Shown: positions 1 to 9,968, counted from the stretch's first letter. The stretch is DNA of 64,000 nucleotides from JAQIBY01 sp034658655 (GCA_034658655.1 JAYEFQ010000138.1:5061-69060), one strand, 5' to 3'. Program-made: numbers and translations. The notes: generated by a model from the sequence alone, not told the origin.

Positions 1-413
1 ACTGTCGGATAATGAAAATGCTCAATAACTTCACAAGCAACAATAAAATCGTATTTTTTTTTAAGCTGCTCCTTATCGGGATGAAAAAAGGGATCGTAAA
101 GCGAAAGTTGGTACCCTTGATCATGTAAAAGCTTTGATATGACAGGGCCAGGACCTGCACCATAATCAAGCCCAACATGTTCCGGTGAAAAATATGTTTT
201 TACAACCTCCACAACTGGCTTTACAAAGGTCTGATATGCCGGATCGTTCACGTCATTATTATGGGTTCTGTAACGCGCACCTTCTGCATCAAAATCGGGA
301 AAATACCTTGAAGGACAATAGATGGTTTTACAAAAACTACATTGATAAAAATTGCGTTTTTGAGTAAGATAAAACGGCTCAGCAAGGGATTGACATATCG
401 GACATTTTTCCAT
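1..413 (-). CDS. Class I SAM-dependent methyltransferase with N-terminal zinc ribbon (partial, C-terminus outside window)
   Basis: The first 137 residues are visible, read leftward from an ATG at 413; the frame is open to the window edge. Cysteine pairs C4/C7 and C25/C28 form a rubredoxin-like zinc knuckle. A glycine-rich SAM-binding motif I (LDYGAGPGP) follows at about residues 82-90, then the acidic motif LYDPFF near 105-110 and EVIEHF near 128-133, the layout of Methyltransf_23-type enzymes. The substrate is unknown. No membrane segment is visible. It lies 24 bp upstream of the TonB receptor stop codon in the same orientation, so co-transcription is possible. The family call is secure; the role is not. 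Confidence 0.8.
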   Translation of the reverse strand, partial: MEKCPICQSLAEPFYLTQKRNFYQCSFCKTIYCPSRYFPDFDAEGARYRTHNNDVNDPAYQTFVKPVVEVVKTYFSPEHVGLDYGAGPGPVISKLLHDQGYQLSLYDPFFHPDKEQLKKKYDFIVACEVIEHFHYPT

Positions 414-437
414 GATTTATACGTTTTACAAATGCTA

Positions 438-2873
438 CTAAAAAGCCATATATAATTTGAGGTTCCATCGTCTGCCCGTTAAATAATTTGGGACAGCATA
501 TTGTCTTCCGGAAATATCAGACACCCAAATATGAGATATGGTATTATTAATATCCAAAAGATTAAAGGCTTCCAATGAAATCCAAAAATCTTTAATAAAT
601 CGGAACGGGCTTTTCTCCGAGAAACTCGTCTTTTTCCCGACAATTTGTTTTGAAATTCCCAAATCAACGCGTCGATATGCCGGTATGGTACCAGTTGCCA
701 TATAGCGGGGCGAATTCGGGGGGCCAAAAGGCAGTCCTGAAGCGTAAACAAGATTCAAATGAGTTTTCCAGCTTTCATTTCCGGGTAAATAATCCTGAAA
801 AAAGATATTGACATTTACACGCTGGTCGGTAGGGCGACGTAAATATCCGGGATATACCGTATTTCCCACAGTATCAATGTAAAAATCGCCTTCAATATCT
901 TCTTTTGTTTGCATAATAGAGAGTGAAATCCACGATTCTGTCCCTTTCACAAACTCTCCATTCACTTTTAAATCAAAACCTACAGCATACCCTACTGCCA
1001 TATTTTCTCCATAATAGCGTATTCGCACATTTTCAATATCGTAAGGAATCACATTCCACAAATATTTGTAATACACCTCGCTCATGAGTTTAAATGGTCT
1101 GTCCCAAGCTTTAAACACATAATCGCCACCCAACACAGCCTGTGCCGATGACTGTGCCTTAATATCCTCATTGACAGAACCATTTGGCAAAATCATTTCT
1201 TTAAAAAACGGCGGCTGATGATATATCCCTCCAGACAAACGAAAAAGAACATCACGCCAACTATTAGGATCGTAGGAAACGGCAACTCGCGGCGACACTA
1301 AAAACTGATTATTAAACGACCAGTAATTCCCACGTATCCCACTTACTAAGCTAAGTTCATTACTGTCTCGACGAAAATCAATTTCATGCTGAGCATAAAT
1401 ATCTGCTCTATGTGAAAACAAATCTAAATTGGAAGTATCTGTAAAGAAAAGCAACACATTTTCATCACTATACGGCAATGAATAGCCGGCAGAATCAATC
1501 ATTTTCCATTCTTTAAGAATATAATCGATGGACTCAATTTGATATTTTCCACCCCATTTGATTTTTTGATTACCCCAGTCTTTTCGCCCTGAATGATTTA
1601 GGTTTAGTACGCTGGCTGAAAGATGATTATTCGCATGATCTAAGAAGGATCCAACACCAATATTTGTTACTGAGTCACCATAATCTTCTTCACCGGGATT
1701 GGTTTCCAGATTATTCAAATAATACTGTCCCAAAATATCAAAGCGCTCTTCTTCATCGGTAAAAAATCCTGAAAGAATAAAGCGCATAGACAAGCTATCC
1801 ATATCCTGATAATTAAAGCTTAATGCTCCGGTTCCGGTTGAATAGGTATCTTTTTCCTGTCCTTCAAAATAAATTTTTAATTTGTATGCTTCATTAAAAG
1901 TTCCAAACGAGGTTTCGCCCGACTCTGGAAAAAACCGATAAGTATTTCGGGCGTAATTACCAAGCAATGACACTTCCCAACGTTCATTTAGCAAATAATT
2001 AAAATAGGCTTGCACATCTCCAAAATTGGGCTCGTATTGACCTTCAGTATCCAAAGATTTTAACAGATAGCGATTGGTTTTATAACGTGCACCCATTAAG
2101 TACTGAAAACGATGATTTTTTGAAATTCCTTCAAGATGAGCTGTTCCACCAAGTAAACTTGCAGAAAAACTGGCTGCATTTTCTCGTGGTTTTCTATAGG
2201 TAATATCCAAAACAGATGACATTTTATCACCGTAAGTAGCATCAAAACCGCCTGCAGAAAAAACCAAAGAAGACACCATATCTGGATTAATAAAACTCAA
2301 CCCCTCTTGCTGTCCTGAGCGAATTAACATGGGACGATAAACCTGAACTCCATTTACGTACACTAAGTTTTCATCAAAATTTCCGCCTCGAACATTGTAC
2401 TGTGAGCTCAATTCATTATTTGAAGATGTTCCTGGCAAACTCTTTATTAACGACTCAACGCCAACCGTTGAAACAACATATTTTGTAATTTTCGGATCGA
2501 GGCGAGTTAAGCCAGCTTTCCGAATCATTTTATCTTCGACAATTGCCTGCTCAAGTATCTCAACAGCCTGTTTTAACGAAATATCTAAGCGGATATCTGT
2601 TCGTTGATTTACTGCGAAATGCATGATTTTTTTTTCATATCCGACAGCAGAAACTTTAAAATGTAAACTATCGGAAAATGACAAGGTGAACTCATACTTA
2701 CCATTCATATCGGTAGCTGTTCCACCATTTGCTTTTAAATTCATAATATTGACAAACGCGATTGGCTCCCCTGTTTCATCTGTTACAAACCCGTGTACAC
2801 GTATTATTTGTTGCGCCTCAACCACAGGCAGCGTTACAAACAAAAAAGCGAGGCTAATCAACAAATATCGCAT
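438..2873 (-). CDS. TonB-dependent outer-membrane receptor with carboxypeptidase-like regulatory domain
   Basis: About 811 residues. The ATG at 2873 gives a clean signal peptide (RYLLISLAFLFVTLPVVEAQ); an upstream in-frame TTG at 2894 would add seven residues in front of it and is less likely. Residues about 24-105 are a CarboxypepD_reg-like beta-sandwich (GFVTDETGEPIAFVNI). About 125-240 is a plug domain (LPGTSSNNELSSQYNVRGG, then VYVNGVQVYRP). The rest is a beta-barrel rich in aromatic strands, ending in a C-terminal Phe typical of outer-membrane insertion. Its substrate cannot be read from sequence. No SusD-like partner is adjacent, which argues against a standard glycan uptake locus. It follows the HD-domain gene by about 45 bp. 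Confidence 0.88.
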   Translation of the reverse strand: MRYLLISLAFLFVTLPVVEAQQIIRVHGFVTDETGEPIAFVNIMNLKANGGTATDMNGKYEFTLSFSDSLHFKVSAVGYEKKIMHFAVNQRTDIRLDISLKQAVEILEQAIVEDKMIRKAGLTRLDPKITKYVVSTVGVESLIKSLPGTSSNNELSSQYNVRGGNFDENLVYVNGVQVYRPMLIRSGQQEGLSFINPDMVSSLVFSAGGFDATYGDKMSSVLDITYRKPRENAASFSASLLGGTAHLEGISKNHRFQYLMGARYKTNRYLLKSLDTEGQYEPNFGDVQAYFNYLLNERWEVSLLGNYARNTYRFFPESGETSFGTFNEAYKLKIYFEGQEKDTYSTGTGALSFNYQDMDSLSMRFILSGFFTDEEERFDILGQYYLNNLETNPGEEDYGDSVTNIGVGSFLDHANNHLSASVLNLNHSGRKDWGNQKIKWGGKYQIESIDYILKEWKMIDSAGYSLPYSDENVLLFFTDTSNLDLFSHRADIYAQHEIDFRRDSNELSLVSGIRGNYWSFNNQFLVSPRVAVSYDPNSWRDVLFRLSGGIYHQPPFFKEMILPNGSVNEDIKAQSSAQAVLGGDYVFKAWDRPFKLMSEVYYKYLWNVIPYDIENVRIRYYGENMAVGYAVGFDLKVNGEFVKGTESWISLSIMQTKEDIEGDFYIDTVGNTVYPGYLRRPTDQRVNVNIFFQDYLPGNESWKTHLNLVYASGLPFGPPNSPRYMATGTIPAYRRVDLGISKQIVGKKTSFSEKSPFRFIKDFWISLEAFNLLDINNTISHIWVSDISGRQYAVPNYLTGRRWNLKLYMAF

Positions 2874-2918
2874 AAGCACAAAAAAAGCATTCAAAAAAGA
2901 AACACAAATATGTAAAAT

Positions 2919-5069
2919 TTATTGCGCATCTTTAGTATCAGTATCTTTTTTATTTAACTCAGGATACTCAATACGGGTATGATAAATACTGAGTAATTTC
3001 TCAGTAAACACCTTTTTCGCCAAACTGATTTTTCGCAATGTAATATCCACATGATCAAACTGTCCGTCGGCTAATTGCGAATCGATAATTGAATTCACCA
3101 TTTTTGAAATGCTTTCTTCAGAATATTCTTTCAAAGTTCGGGTTGCCGCCTCAATAGAGTCAGACATCATTAAAATTACATGTTCAATGATTTTTGGTGA
3201 TGGTCCGGGATAAGTAAATTTCGCATCATCAATTTCCTTATCTGGATATTTATTCAGGTAAGAACGATAAAAATATTGTACCTTCCCACTTCCATGATGT
3301 GTACGGATAAAATCAATTATTGATTCGGGGAGTTTTGCTTTTTTTGCCATTTTAACTCCGCGTGTTACATGAGAAATTATGATTTTAGCAGATTCATCAT
3401 ACTCCAAATTATCATGTGGATTAAATCCCGATTGATTTTCGACAAAATATTCTGAATTTTCAGCTTTTCCAATATCATGATATAATGCGCCTGTCCGGAT
3501 TAGTAATGGATTTCCACCCACTACTCGACCAACTGCCTCGGCAAGGTTTGCAACTTGCATTGAATGTTGAAAAGAACCCGGTGCTTTTTCTGCTAATTTG
3601 CGAAGTAAAGGATGATTAGTATCGGCTAATTCCATAAGCGTCGCATCTGAAATAAAACCAAAAATCTTTTCATAAACCCAAATTAAAGGGATGGTAAATA
3701 AAATCAATAAGGCAGAACCGCCAAACCAAGCAAAATCAACCCAATTAACATGCGGTAAGCCACCCCTGTACATAATTTGCATTGAGAAAAACAAAACCGC
3801 ATAGCTTAATAAAACATAAAATGCAGTAACAAACATGCGTTTTCGTTGCTGAATATTTTTAAGACTAAAAACGGCAACAATTCCAGTAATCATCTGTATG
3901 AAAATAAATTCGAAGCCATTGGGAGCCACAAATCCGACCATCATAATCACAATAATATGAACGAAAAGGGCTGTTCTGTCGTCAAAAAATGTTTGTACCA
4001 ACATTGGGACAATGACAAAAGGAATGACATAAACCGGAATGTCTGGATATCGAGACATCAGCATTGCTAAACCAGTAAAAATAAGCACCTGTAACAATAC
4101 AAATGTAATGTTCGACGCGGAGTTTAAAATTCTTGGTTTAAAATTCAAAAGAAACATAAACAAAGCAAAAGCCGTTGCAAGGTAGAGTAAGCTAATTCCG
4201 AGAATAAGAAATCCTTTATTTTTAATACTGGCATTACTTTCAAACTCCTTTTTCAAGCTTTGCAGGACAATATAACTTTGATTATCAACGATTCCTCCCT
4301 GCTGAACAATAAGCTCACCCTCCTGCACCATGCCACTGCTCAACGACAAGTTTTCTATTTTTTCATTTAAGAGTTTTTGATTGGTCGATTTATCATACAC
4401 TAGATTTGGTGACAAAACATCCGCAACGGAAAACTCATTAATCAGTTCACGAAATTTATCATTGTTTTTCAAGGATTCCGAAAAATTCATTAAAACCCTG
4501 CCTTGCATGTAATTATTTAAATCGTGTTTAACGTAAATCGCATCCAATGTAGCAGAGTAAGATAAGTTTTCTCGTAGAATTAAAAACTCAAATGTGTTTC
4601 TATTGACAGTATCAGCCAACTCAATAAGTCCGCTTTCATACACTTTTTCAGCTTCAGTCAAGTATGATTTCAACAGGCTATCGCGTAAAATTGCAGGATT
4701 ATTCGTAAATCCGACAAATTTGACAGCGAATCGTTGGGCTGAATTTCCTTTTAAAAACCCATTCCAATGTGAAATAAATGCCGTTTCAAGTTTATTTATT
4801 GAAGAAGATAGTACGGTGGTATCAAAAATAAAATACGGAATAAAACTATCTTTTATGCTATCTTTTTCTTCATTAATTCTCTCGTCTGATTTTAAAATCG
4901 GAAAATCGTATTCCGCGATTAAATCTTCGTGCATCCATGGTGCGCCGGCTTTAAATTCGTATTCAAATTTCCGTTCTTTCGGATACATCAATACAATTGC
5001 GCCATACACTAAAATAAAGAGTGCAACAACGTAAAATCGCAATATTCCTTTCTTAATATTTATTTTCAT
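2919..5069 (-). CDS. pgpH: 7TM-HD family cyclic-di-AMP phosphodiesterase (PgpH-like)
   Basis: About 716 residues. An N-terminal membrane anchor (about 11-30) precedes a long extracytoplasmic 7TMR-HDED region, then six to seven hydrophobic helices (about 285-470), then a cytoplasmic HD domain. The HD signature is visible as FQHSMQVANLAEAVG followed by GALYHDIGK, the metal-binding His/His-Asp set of the HDIG subfamily. Characterised PgpH enzymes hydrolyse c-di-AMP to pApA; that function is inferred from architecture. An in-frame TTG at 5090 is possible, but the ATG at 5069 directly starts the anchor peptide and sits about 20 nt below a TAnnTTTG promoter box. Confidence 0.87.
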   Translation of the reverse strand: MKINIKKGILRFYVVALFILVYGAIVLMYPKERKFEYEFKAGAPWMHEDLIAEYDFPILKSDERINEEKDSIKDSFIPYFIFDTTVLSSSINKLETAFISHWNGFLKGNSAQRFAVKFVGFTNNPAILRDSLLKSYLTEAEKVYESGLIELADTVNRNTFEFLILRENLSYSATLDAIYVKHDLNNYMQGRVLMNFSESLKNNDKFRELINEFSVADVLSPNLVYDKSTNQKLLNEKIENLSLSSGMVQEGELIVQQGGIVDNQSYIVLQSLKKEFESNASIKNKGFLILGISLLYLATAFALFMFLLNFKPRILNSASNITFVLLQVLIFTGLAMLMSRYPDIPVYVIPFVIVPMLVQTFFDDRTALFVHIIVIMMVGFVAPNGFEFIFIQMITGIVAVFSLKNIQQRKRMFVTAFYVLLSYAVLFFSMQIMYRGGLPHVNWVDFAWFGGSALLILFTIPLIWVYEKIFGFISDATLMELADTNHPLLRKLAEKAPGSFQHSMQVANLAEAVGRVVGGNPLLIRTGALYHDIGKAENSEYFVENQSGFNPHDNLEYDESAKIIISHVTRGVKMAKKAKLPESIIDFIRTHHGSGKVQYFYRSYLNKYPDKEIDDAKFTYPGPSPKIIEHVILMMSDSIEAATRTLKEYSEESISKMVNSIIDSQLADGQFDHVDITLRKISLAKKVFTEKLLSIYHTRIEYPELNKKDTDTKDAQ

Positions 5070-5087
5070 AAGCTTAGTTTCAAAATA

Positions 5088-5095
5088 CAAATATA
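5088..5095 (-). promoter_or_regulatory. Candidate Bacteroidota -7 promoter element for the PgpH-like gene
   Basis: On the minus strand the sequence reads TATATTTG, an exact match to the Bacteroidota primary sigma -7 consensus TAnnTTTG. It is about 19 nt upstream of the ATG at 5069. A TTTG lies upstream but only 14 nt away, shorter than the usual 19-21 nt, so the -33 element is weak. The position argues for the ATG start rather than the upstream TTG, which overlaps this box. Confidence 0.4.
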
Positions 5096-5244
5096 ATGGA
5101 ATTGGTTAACAAATCCATGTTGATAAAAAAGGCTTTATATCAACGTATAAATGTATATTTTTGAACTGAGACAAAGAAATGATCTAAGAAATCGATAAAC
5201 AACAAATAACTTGAGGTTTACGATCTGTGTTTAAAACGATAGTT

Positions 5245-6021
5245 ATGAAATCAGGCATCACATGTTTACCCTTAATCCCCATGCGTTCTGTCTCTAACGA
5301 ACATAGCGAGCAAGTCAGCCAACTGCTTTTTGGAGATGAATTTGAAGTCATTCAAACCAATGGAAAATGGCTAAAAATTCGCAACTTAAATGATGATTAT
5401 GAGGCTTGGATTGACCGAAGCATGGCAGGTGAAATTAGAAAGGAACCTCAGTCTGAGGATGAAAAATCTGTAACAATTCAGACAGTTTTATGTGAGATTA
5501 AAGATGAAAAAAATCTAATAATGCGAATTCCCGGCGGAGCAAGCGTTCCAAAACCTGATGAAACCGGGAGTTTTTTACTCGGCAACAAGCAATTCTCATT
5601 TGTACATAGTGATTTTGCTGATTTCTTTGTGCCCGCAGCCCATATTACTGATTCTGCAATGCAATATATAAATAGCCCATATCTTTGGGGCGGAAAAACA
5701 GTGCTGGGAATGGATTGCTCCGGCTTTACTCAAATTTTATTTCGGATGCACGGATTAACGATTCCTAGAGATGCATCGCAACAAGTTGAGCTCGGAGAAA
5801 CTATTTGCTTCAGACACGATGCGGAGGCTGGTGATTTGGCTTTCTTTCAAAACCCAAAAGGGAAAATTATTCACGTTGGAATTATTTTAAATAACGAACA
5901 AATTATTCACGCAAGTGGAACTGTTCGTATTGATAAACTTGACCATTCAGGAATTTACAATGCAGACATTAAACAATATACTCACGAACTCTCAGTGATT
6001 AAACGCATTTCGATAAAATAA
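5245..6021 (+). CDS. NlpC/P60 family cell-wall peptidase with SH3-like N-terminus
   Basis: 258 residues from the ATG at 5245; an in-frame GTG at 5227 would add six residues. Residues about 15-60 resemble a bacterial SH3 domain (DEFEVIQTNGKWLKI). The C-terminal half is an NlpC/P60 cysteine hydrolase with Cys158 in GMDCSGFTQ, His210 in HVGI and His222 in HASG, and the typical IPRDASQQ segment between. Family members cut gamma-D-glutamyl-diamino acid or similar bonds in peptidoglycan stem peptides. No obvious signal peptide is present, so it may act on imported muropeptides in the cytoplasm, as in dipeptidyl-peptidase VI-like enzymes. It is divergent from the PgpH-like gene. Confidence 0.88.
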   Translation: MKSGITCLPLIPMRSVSNEHSEQVSQLLFGDEFEVIQTNGKWLKIRNLNDDYEAWIDRSMAGEIRKEPQSEDEKSVTIQTVLCEIKDEKNLIMRIPGGASVPKPDETGSFLLGNKQFSFVHSDFADFFVPAAHITDSAMQYINSPYLWGGKTVLGMDCSGFTQILFRMHGLTIPRDASQQVELGETICFRHDAEAGDLAFFQNPKGKIIHVGIILNNEQIIHASGTVRIDKLDHSGIYNADIKQYTHELSVIKRISIK

Positions 6022-6091
6022 TACCGTTTTGTCTCAAAACAAAGCGTTGCTATATCGGTTATATTATTGCAATTAAAAGAGAAAAAATATT

Positions 6092-6418
6092 ATTAGTATT
6101 AAATTACCAGAATTACCATACGCAATGGATGCGTTAGAACCACAGATTTCAAAAGAAACTGTTGAATTTCATTACACAAAACACCATCAGGGATATGTTA
6201 ATAAGCTGAATGCTGGAATTGAAGGCACTGAGTTTGATGATATGCCACTTGATGAAATTGTGATGAAATCAGAAGGTGGGATTTTTAATAATGCAGCCCA
6301 AACATGGAATCATACGTTTTATTGGGAAGGATTTTCTGCCAATGGCGGCGGAAAACCAACAGGTGCAGTTGCTAAAGATGCGATTAATCGCATCCCTTTT
6401 TCTGAACGCACAAAATAA
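6092..6418 (+). pseudogene. Truncated Fe/Mn superoxide dismutase relic
   Basis: The reading LPELPYAMDALEPQ is the classic SodA/SodB N-terminus, yet eight of its conserved residues lie before the first ATG (6125). Where the initiator should be (6092-6094) the codon is ATT, followed by SIKLPELPYA. The N-terminal metal ligands are present: His in HYTKHHQGYV and His in QTWNHTFYW. Homology stops after AVAKDAIN, inside a palindrome, and the frame ends 11 codons later. The C-terminal domain with the other two metal ligands (Asp and His) is absent, so the product cannot be an active dismutase. Loss of both ends marks it as a pseudogene. Confidence 0.85.
6377..6394. repeat. REP-like palindrome, copy 1 (18 bp core)
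   Basis: GATGCGATTAATCGCATC is a perfect 18-bp palindrome. Its left part, GATGCGATTAAT, doubles as the SOD codons for Asp-Ala-Ile-Asn, so the boundary between gene and repeat is seamless. The same core recurs 42 bp further on in a longer palindrome. Confidence 0.85.
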
Positions 6419-6436
6419 TAAGTTTCATGAATACAA

Positions 6437-6472
6437 CAAAGTAGGGATGCGATTAATCGCATCCCTACTTTG
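6437..6472. repeat. REP-like palindrome, copy 2 (36 bp perfect)
   Basis: A 36-bp perfect palindrome with half-site CAAAGTAGGGATGCGATT and its reverse complement; the centre is the same 18-bp core as copy 1. It touches the stop codon (6473-6475) of the gingipain-like relic on the minus strand. It could fold into an 18-bp stem in RNA or as a cruciform. There is no long U-run, so a terminator role is secondary. Paired palindromes separated by a short spacer are the typical form of REP/BIME-like elements. Confidence 0.85.
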
Positions 6473-8689
6473 CTATACCTCCATAATTTTATCATTCTGC
6501 CCGCTGCCCTGTAACACAATGGAGGCACCACTGCCGCAGAAAATGTTGTTGGTGGCATCTCCGCCGGGGTTAGAGAATTTGATGTAGCCGTCGCCGGTAA
6601 AGGTGAAAATCAAATCATCCTCTATGGACAAATCACCCTCTATATTCAAGCAGGTATTATTATCATTCAAAATAATTTCCCCTGTACCAGCAATTCCAGC
6701 ATATGAAAAAATCCCATTCATAGATGTACCTGACTTGACATAAATCAAGCCATCATCACCCATTTGGATAATTCCTCCATCACCTAACTCAAGGATACCA
6801 CCGGGTTCAACATTTATTGTACCACTAAAATTTGGATTACAACTTCCATTTATGTTACCACCATTTTCAATTTTTAATGTACTCCCATTCTGTATTGTAA
6901 TGATTGACTCTTCATGCATTAATAACGTTGAATTAAGTATCAATGTTGAATTATTAGTAACATTAAGATTTCCATTCAGTTTAATTTTGGTGTCACATAT
7001 TAGATCTTCATTAACTTCGTAAATACTATTATCAAAATAACAAATTGGAATTACAGCTGTATTTTGAGCATCTTTACGATAACTCCCCCAACCAAAAACA
7101 TTATTAAAACTTTGACCAAGTGTATTCCATACATAAAACTTTGTTGGAGCGGTCACAATCAACTCATTAACCCCATTATTATCTATATCATCAATTAATG
7201 GTGAGTTCCAAATGAATTCATTCAAATGAATTGGAAATCCTGAGACAACTTGCCCGTTATTTTTATAAGCTAAAATATCTGAGCCTACTGAACTTTCAAT
7301 TGCTCTAACAACAACTATTTCCAAATCACTAGGATCATTGTCTATATCAGCAATTATTGGCGCTTTTTCGGTACGTGTTGAATAGTTATTAATATTAATA
7401 TCATTCATTAATATTCCTTGATTATTCCATATGTATAAATGATTATTATCACCACACACAATTTCTATATCTCCATCCTTGTCTAAATCCGCCATTGAAA
7501 AGGCAGGACAAGATTGTGATTGATAAGAATCACCCGACACAGAACCTGTAATAGAGAGCGTTGGCGGAGACGATAAGGGGTCAAAACCTGAGACAAAACT
7601 ACCATCTGTATTTATGGCAATTATTGATGCCTGATTTCCAGTGGCTAAAATAAAAACAATTTCATATTCTTCATCATTATCCAAATCTGCAATGATTGGG
7701 GGAAAATCTGTTTTATAACCAGAAGAATATATACGTGTTAAACGAGTAGGAATAACATCTGTATCTCCTCCAAGCAATACATAAGAACTACCCCAATTGG
7801 AGTACACATCTTTTAGATAATTGCGTATTTTTTCTGCATTATCATAACCATTGTATTGCTGATATATTTCAGTTTTATCAACTACAACGGCATATACTCC
7901 TTTTTGGGTTTTCCAATCTGCTAATACCTGAAATTCGTTCATCAGATCAGTTTCTGTTATAATTACGTAATCAGGAATATTATTTAAGGTAGCCGGACTC
8001 ATTCCCTTAAGATTGGCTATTTTCCCATTTTCTGAAAGAATATTCAATGCACCACCTTCAACTTTTTCAACATCTTTAGGGTTTTCAACAATTCCTTTAA
8101 TATATGATTTTGATAAATTGTATGAATATAATGATTGCTTCTGTGGTAATAGAATATCATCATTCCCTGTTGAACATACAATTGTAAAACTGATATCGGT
8201 ATATAGTTCTAATGTGCCCTTTATTGGATTATAATCTAGTGGGTAAAATTCAACTGTTACCACATGATACCCCTTAACACCATAATCTCCTAAATATTCC
8301 ATACGTATTCCGGGGTATGGGCTATTATTCCCGTAAATTAGTGTATCTGGCTCATCAAACATAAATAAAGCAGTGGACATATTTGTTGGCACTGGTGTTT
8401 AAACCGGGTATATGTTATAATTTCCATTAAGTTGAATTGAATTTGATCCTGTTATAATTAGATCAACGAAGTTTTCATTAGCAGGAATAACAAAACGCTT
8501 TGTAACAACAGGCAATTGAGGTGCCCCAACAATTTCAGTGTAAGATGCATTGTTTAAACTCACAACATCATATCCATCCAAAGTAGAAAAATTCAAATCT
8601 CTTTGACTAAATTCAATATTCCCAGTATAATCAGCAAAACTTATTAGTGTAAAAAATAGTATAGCAAGCGTAATGGTTAATTTTTTCAT
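6473..8689 (-). pseudogene. Gingipain-like (peptidase C25) secreted protein relic with FG-GAP-like repeats
   Basis: From ATG 8689 a signal peptide (KKLTITLAILFFTLISF) leads into a C25 propeptide-like region. An in-frame TAA at 8399-8401 interrupts ...YNIYPV and the same frame continues as TPVPTNMSTALF. Next comes the N-terminal C25 subdomain (PDYVIITETDLMNEF, then YVLLGGDTDVIPTR). The catalytic His/Cys part that should follow is missing; the chain jumps to FG-GAP/VCBS-like repeats (IIADLDNDEEYEIV, MADLDKDGDIEIV). The end (GQNDKIMEV) lacks a T9SS sorting domain and abuts a 36-bp palindrome. So it carries one nonsense mutation, one internal loss and a 3' truncation. It follows the Ycf48-like gene by 4 bp, probably one former operon. 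Confidence 0.82.
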
Positions 8690-8693
8690 AATT

Positions 8694-9968
8694 CTACAAT
8701 TTAACAAATGATTTACAATTGATTTCTCCTTTTGAGGTAATTAACTTTATAATATATCTGCCGGATTTTATATTGGCTATGCTGATTTTTTTATGTTTAT
8801 CATCTATTACGCCATGTTTAACTATTTTTCCATTGATATCTAAAATATTAAATATGAACGTTTCGTGTTGAGGTAAATCTGTCGCAATATAAACAACATC
8901 GTCTGCCGGATTGGGATAAATATCAACATTGATTGATAACAGTTCGTTTTTAATAAAAACGCCTCCATTCATGGTTTTCATAATAACCCCATTATATCCA
9001 ACAGTATATCCAACAAGATTATTAACAAATTCAATATCACGTGCAGATTGCAAACTTTGTCTTTCCCATAAAACACCACTATTAGTTGTATTATAGATGT
9101 CTCCACCTCCAATAAAACCCAAGGTTTCTGAAACAAATATAATTGCTCGAACATGTACATTATGTGGAGTGTCAATAAGATAGGTTACTCATCCACTCCA
9201 ATTTTCGTTTTCTATTTTATATACTTCTCCCTCTTGCCCACCGGTAAATACAGTATTTTCATCGGCAAAGCAAACCGAAAAAAGTTCATTACTCATGCCA
9301 GGTTCACCTTCGTATAAACAATTCCAAATAATTGTATCTTCTGCAAATTCAAATGTGTGATATGCATCACCCATGCCAACAGCAACCGCATGTGTGCTGT
9401 CATATATTGCCACATCGTTTAAGTAAACATAACTAATATAATCTTCATAATTATTAAAATACTCGTGTAAATTAAAAAATTGCCATGTAGCACCTCCATT
9501 TTTTGTGTATAAGATTTGTGGAATATATGTGTCGTCTACACCTGCACCGACTCTACCAACTGCAATGCCTATATTTGTATCCAAAAAATCAATGCCATTT
9601 AAAAATCCTGTTGAGTCGCTTCCAATCAAACTATCCTGTTCTGTCCAGTATGCACCTCCATTAACAGTCTTGAAAATTTTAAATCTATAACCATTATAAT
9701 CATGTTTTTTACATATAATGTAACCTGTATCCACTGCAGGAAAACACATGTTGGTAATATCATAGTCTGTATTCAATTCTAATTGAAACCAGCTTTCTCC
9801 TGAATCAGTGGTTTTAAACAAAGTTCCATTTTCACCGGCAACATATCCGGTGTTTTCATCTGTAAAAGATACAGCATTTAATGATTGATCAGTAATGCTA
9901 TCTAATTTATACCATTGTGCATGAGCAAAGAATGGTAAAAATAAAAATATTAGTATTATCTTTTTCAT
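8694..9968 (-). pseudogene. Ycf48/BNR-like secreted protein with T9SS type A sorting domain, interrupted by TGA
   Basis: The signal peptide (KKIILIFLFLPFFAHAQ) is followed by Ycf48-like propeller blades (NAVSFTDENTGYVAGENG, LFKTTDSGESW, FKTVNGGAYW). An in-frame TGA at 9189-9191 sits after NENWSG. The frame resumes directly as VTYLIDTPHNVHVRAIIFV, then further blades, and ends with a type A sorting domain (VDIYPNPADDVVYI to the end FVKL). The same frame is kept across the stop, so a single TGG-to-TGA change explains the break; a base-call error or TGA readthrough are alternatives. Without readthrough the product lacks its export signal for the T9SS. Confidence 0.82.

Noticed and set aside
8399..9191. 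Genome-wide recoding of stop codons
   Set aside because: One stop is TAA and the other TGA, and the core genes here contain no internal stops; nonsense mutations are simpler.
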